Shown here piece after piece: positions 61,301-64,000 of a stretch of 64,000 bases of DNA (its first letter is position 1; each line of letters starts with the position of its first letter). The notes beneath the pieces are model-generated. The model was given only the letters and a program-made list of their open reading frames with translations, searched no databases and had not been told where the DNA came from. Source of the stretch: Azolla caroliniana (taxonomy: Eukaryota > Polypodiophyta); contig JBHGNT010000009.1 of the NCBI GenBank assembly GCA_043228905.1, forward strand, positions 3,844,001 through 3,908,000, given 5' to 3'. The position numbers and the translations under genes were made by a program.

Positions 61301-61642
61301 AATGTTTTTGATCTTGTGGCTTGGAGGGAGGCAAACGTAACGAGTCGGTATCATTATTGGCAAGAACAAAATGTTGATAGAACTTTATGGAAGCTTGGAA
61401 CATTACCACCGGGGTTACTAACCTTTTATGGGTTAACCGAGCCTCTCGACCGCAAGTGGCATGTGTTAGGTCTCGGATATGATCCCAATGTGGATGATCA
61501 GCTGATCGAAACAGCTGCAGTTGTGCACTATAATGGTAATCTCAAGCCATGGCTGAAGCTTGCCATGAGTAGGTATAGACCTCTGTGGGAGAAGTATGTG
61601 AACTTCTTACATCCTTTGCTACAAGAATGCAATGTACACTGA
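55356..61642 (+). CDS. GAUT11-like alpha-1,4-galacturonosyltransferase (GT8)
   Basis: Exons 55356-55511 and 60206-61642 give 530 aa; Arabidopsis GAUT11 is similar in size. Exon 1 encodes a short basic tail (MKRRLLDPRRQQRRK) and a transmembrane anchor (FFLLIVGLFTLFTFALL), the type II Golgi topology of the family. Exon 2 has the GAUT N-terminal region (RQLGDQMTLAKAYVVIAKE), then the GT8 domain: YHFCIFSDNILATSVVVNST, NHLRFYIPEVYP, the metal-binding VVFLDDDVVVQKDL (DDD near residues 355-357), HGNVNGAVETCLE, GWAFGMNVFDL and HYNGNLKPW near 490. It would transfer galacturonic acid to pectin in the Golgi. Splice sites: ATCAAG|GTTTAC and TTCTGCAG|CATGTG, phase 0. Confidence 0.93.
56510..56890. repeat. 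AT-rich stretch of tattcta-type repeats
   Basis: Words such as gtattctacatattta, attctaagtattt and acgtattcta recur irregularly about every 15-25 bases. It looks like a decayed simple or satellite-like repeat. Confidence 0.5.
56890..57750 (+). pseudogene. LINE reverse transcriptase remnant
   Basis: With frame changes it reads INHIFVLCWLI, then FDTVLCKMLFQ, IIWAICAMYKKVKGRVHC, AIGVKQGCPLSLTVSGICLD and a later KTKTMLFYICK. These are RT blocks of a non-LTR element, with the VKQGCPLS box at about 57213-57240. Many stops; inactive. Confidence 0.75.
57757..58010. repeat. Perfect 127 bp tandem duplication
   Basis: 57757-57883 and 57884-58010 look identical base for base (each starts ggacaaagattgag and ends acgtcttcta). 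The sequence contains atgataatatcagagc, resembling a primer-site region. Confidence 0.92.
58081..58560 (-). pseudogene. LINE 3' end, same family as 28771-29746
   Basis: It shares RRLSSYVYALFAHRD, RALTLLRTRSH and ECW-type words with the LINE at 28771-29746, at lower quality. Its 3' end also terminates in a simple repeat ((ATCT)n on the minus strand) instead of poly(A). Confidence 0.7.
58620..59240 (+). pseudogene. Gypsy integrase C-terminal / chromodomain-like remnant with PPT
   Basis: It reads FNLGQKVFPCVPYDSKPLSI, LAPWFCGPFTFLK and VYSLALLDG (integrase C-terminal GPY-type part). RFLDVKIKHFSYKTIQELKI followed by EDATWEQEDTIKTNFPNFSF is the chromodomain-like tail of Gypsy elements. A purine tract cttaaagagggggg (59221-59234) follows, so LTR sequence should start there. 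Stops are present. Confidence 0.7.
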
Positions 61643-62843
61643 TTGGGAAGCAATTCTTTTTTTTGGGCCTTACTGTTTCTGGCACTCTTTGAGTAATGCT
61701 CAATTCTTGGTGAATTGAAACAGAGTGCCCAAGTGAAGAAAATGAGATTTTTTTCTCTTCATTTAGATATTATAGAGTTCCATTCTTTTAGAGAAATCAA
61801 ATTTGTTATTTCATTTCAGGACTAACGAGGTGAGATCCTTAATGGAAAGCAATGCAATATAAGAAGCCGATGACTAATATATGCCTGAAATGATGTGATT
61901 TTAGTTCTTAGTCTAGATGTTGGCAGTGCCTTTGGGTGCATCCATGATCATTTAGAGTAATACTTTTCTCTGGGGCATGACTATTGTATTTGTCTTCTTT
62001 ATTTTGCATCTGCTTCGAAAAGGTGCACTCTAGGTGGTTAAGAGCCACCATTAACGAGGCAGTTTCGACTGCAAGAAATCATGTCTTGACATAAAAATGA
62101 AATGTAAAACTTGTCAAGCGTCTTTGTATCTCATTGATATGCAAAATACTGTTTTCCTTTGTTTGCATCTTTTTTATCACTCTCTGCGTCCATATGCTTG
62201 ATGGGTTGGTTGCCTTACATATCGGAACCTTGGTTGTTAGGCTAGTGAACTTTATGGATAAGGGAATTTGAATATTTAGAGATAAGCATCTTGATCAATG
62301 CTCTCTTAAGACATACTTTTGGAATTTCAAGAAAATTGATTTACATCGGGGAAAAGAAAGTTTGAAATGCAAAATTAAATCATGTCTTAAATGAAAATTT
62401 CCCAAGAGCTACCCAAGGGAGTATAGATATAAACATGTACATTGAATTTAAGGAATTTCTTGTATAATGGAGAGAACATACTCACTGAGAGTTTTTTGTG
62501 AAGTATGGGAGAACAATGCAACAATCTTTGGGGAGGTACCATAATAATTGCCTTTAGGGAGAGGACATTGAGAAGTGTGCCAAACGTTATAAATCTTTGT
62601 CATACAATCCAATCATTGTCCTTTATAAGTAGATCCATTGCTTTGGGGGTGTTTTGTGTCTCAAATTTGTGGAATGTCTTGCTAATAAAAATTTCCTTAT
62701 GACATAAATAAAGTTTTATAGATTAGTTGGTGAATTCTTGCATACTCATTGAACCTTTGATGTTAGCTTCTTTCTCATGTATTTGAGGAGATGAAATCTG
62801 TGGTATTTGGATCAACAAAATGATCAAACATTTTTATGAATGC

Positions 62844-62879
<36 letters not shown>

Positions 62880-63400
62880 CTATGAAATCATGAATCGAAG
62901 CTATGTCTCAATTTGTTATAGAAAAGATAGAGAAAAACATTGAATTAAGAAATTCCTTACAATAGGATGTATTAGCGAGCGTCGGCGGACAGGAATATTG
63001 TTCCAATTGGGCCTATGAGTGAGTGTGTGTGTGTCAATTATCAATGTCTTTGGAATTTATTAACAATTTCTGTTGCACCTTGCCCCCTAATATGAGCAAG
63101 AAGAAGACACGCACGTGTCAACGACTGTGTCTCCTTGATGATTTTCTTTTCTTTTCTTTGGGTAGCATGTCATCAAGGATCCCACGAGTTCCGTTATTGG
63201 CTTGTGATAAGCCAGGAGTGATGATGGGCCCCAGAGCTGTGGGTTGGGGCCTTCGAAACACGGGATAGGATCGCGAACCCGAGTGCGTGAAGCGGGGTTG
63301 TCGTCGGTCGGTCAGTGGGCATGGCCACGATAGTCTCACATATGAGTTGTGTAGGCACGAGACGAGTGGGCGGGGGCCCGGGGGTTTGTAGAGGTGGCCG
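61643..63400. other. GAUT 3'UTR and intergenic DNA
   Basis: The first several hundred bases should be 3'UTR. A (GA)n run lies at about 62848-62874. The part from about 63000 on becomes GC-richer, as expected near the promoter of the next gene. No coding region seen. Confidence 0.5.
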
Positions 63401-63426
63401 TGTCGGTCGGGCAGACAAGATGGTTG

Positions 63427-63770
63427 GTTGGTGGCAGGAGGAGGAGGAGGAGGAGGAGGAGGAGGGGCCAAGAAGAAGAAGAAGAAGAAGAGGAAAATGG
63501 TTGGTGTTGGTGTTGGTTTTGGGAGGGACAAATGGGCCAAAACACAAAGACAACTCTCTGACAGTCTCCTCTACTTCTTCTTTCTTCTTTCTTTCTTTCT
63601 TCTTCTTCTTCTTCTTCTTCTTCTTCTTCTTTGTTCTTCTTCTTGTTTCTGCAGTATATGGCAAAACATTTGTTCCTTCTGATGCGAGACGAAGTTGGAG
63701 AGGAGGAGGAAGAAGAAGAAGAAGAAGAAGAAGAAGAAGAAGGAGAAGCCGCCGCCGTCTCCCCCTCCGC
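63427..63770. repeat. GGA, GAA and TTC triplet-repeat tracts
   Basis: (GGA)n at about 63437-63465, (GAA)n at about 63471-63490, (TTC)n at about 63573-63630 and (GAA/GAG)n at about 63700-63742. Very long poly-Leu, poly-Glu or poly-Cys open frames on both strands are by-products. Confidence 0.9.
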
Positions 63771-63917
63771 CTCCGCAGCAGCAGCTGCGGCGATAGCAAC
63801 GGCACCGAAACTGATACAGCAGCAGACGTAGAAGCAGAGGTACGCAGACAGAAAGAAGTAAAGAGAGAACGGGAAGGAAGAAGACTCGCGGCAGGTGAAA
63901 TAAAGGAAGCCATCGCT

Positions 63918-64000
63918 ATGAATTTCTCCGTCGAGCAGCAGCAGCAGCAACAACAACAACAGCAGCAGCAGCAGCAGCAGCAGCAAAGACGAACCATTGT
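63918..64000 (+). CDS. Possible start of a polyglutamine-rich protein (partial)
   Basis: An ATG at 63918 opens MNFSVE followed by 17 Gln (CAG/CAA mixed), then RRTI, to the window end. A TTC-rich stretch upstream (63573-63630) looks like a plant 5' leader. The minus strand also has an open frame beginning MASFISPAASLLPSRSLF at about 63930, which looks transit-peptide-like but then runs into poly-Leu and poly-Arg. The family cannot be named from 27 residues. Confidence 0.35.
   Translation, partial: MNFSVEQQQQQQQQQQQQQQQQQRRTI

Noticed and set aside
63194-63997. Minus-strand open frames with poly-Cys, poly-Leu and poly-Lys
   Set aside because: Triplet repeats keep all frames open. A transit-peptide-like start (MASFISPAAS) was considered but followed by unlikely poly-Leu/poly-Arg.

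Overview
This window is a piece of a land-plant nuclear genome, almost certainly a seed plant. The evidence is three recognisable plant host genes with plant-type introns, plant-type Copia, Gypsy, LINE and hAT elements, CT-rich 5' leaders and AT-rich intergenic DNA. I could not fix the lineage below that level. Everything was read by eye, so exon edges, repeat edges and copy numbers should be taken as close rather than exact.

Host genes. (1) An intronless-in-CDS F-box gene of the AUF1 / At1g78100 type lies at 9051-10109 (+), with a probable 5'UTR intron. (2) A three-exon gene at 14052-18096 (-) encodes the homologue of the KIN14B-interacting protein At4g14310, which has a disordered N half, a short coiled coil and a WD40-like C half. 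Its second intron appears to use a GC donor. (3) A two-exon GAUT11-like GT8 galacturonosyltransferase lies at 55356-61642 (+). Its 4.7 kb intron is full of decayed LINE and Gypsy pieces plus a perfect 127 bp tandem duplication. (4) A possible polyglutamine-starting gene begins at 63918 (+) and leaves the window. An unidentified minus-strand reading frame (about 53500 down to 47050) is cut in two by a Copia element.

Mobile DNA, left to right. 1-5016 looks like most of one hAT element. It has ACCGAACC-type subterminal arrays, a two-exon BED-finger transposase on the minus strand, and a plus-strand piece of a DDX11/ChlR1 helicase gene that keeps an intron. Its right edge interrupts an LTR. 20934-29978 is a minus-strand composite in which Gypsy gag-pol sequence sits between a Copia-like PBS/LTR and Copia RT-RNase H. 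A solo LTR interrupts its RT and a LINE sits in a GA tract of its LTR. 29989-31156 holds about 410 bp repeats with a solo LTR inside. 31157-43112 is one L1-type LINE with long target duplications. Its endonuclease is broken by a full-length Copia (32807-38490, TSD GGAGG) and, 24 bp further on, by a solo LTR (38515-38944, TSD AAATC). 47638-53074 is another full-length Copia (TSD CTGAT).

Age and order. The nesting gives a relative chronology: LINE first, then the Copia and the solo LTR inside it. Most stops in the Copia frames and in the interrupted minus-strand frame are what C-to-T or G-to-A changes would make (CGA, CAG or TGG to stop), as expected from decay of methylated elements. No tRNA, rRNA, CRISPR or bacterial-type feature was seen.
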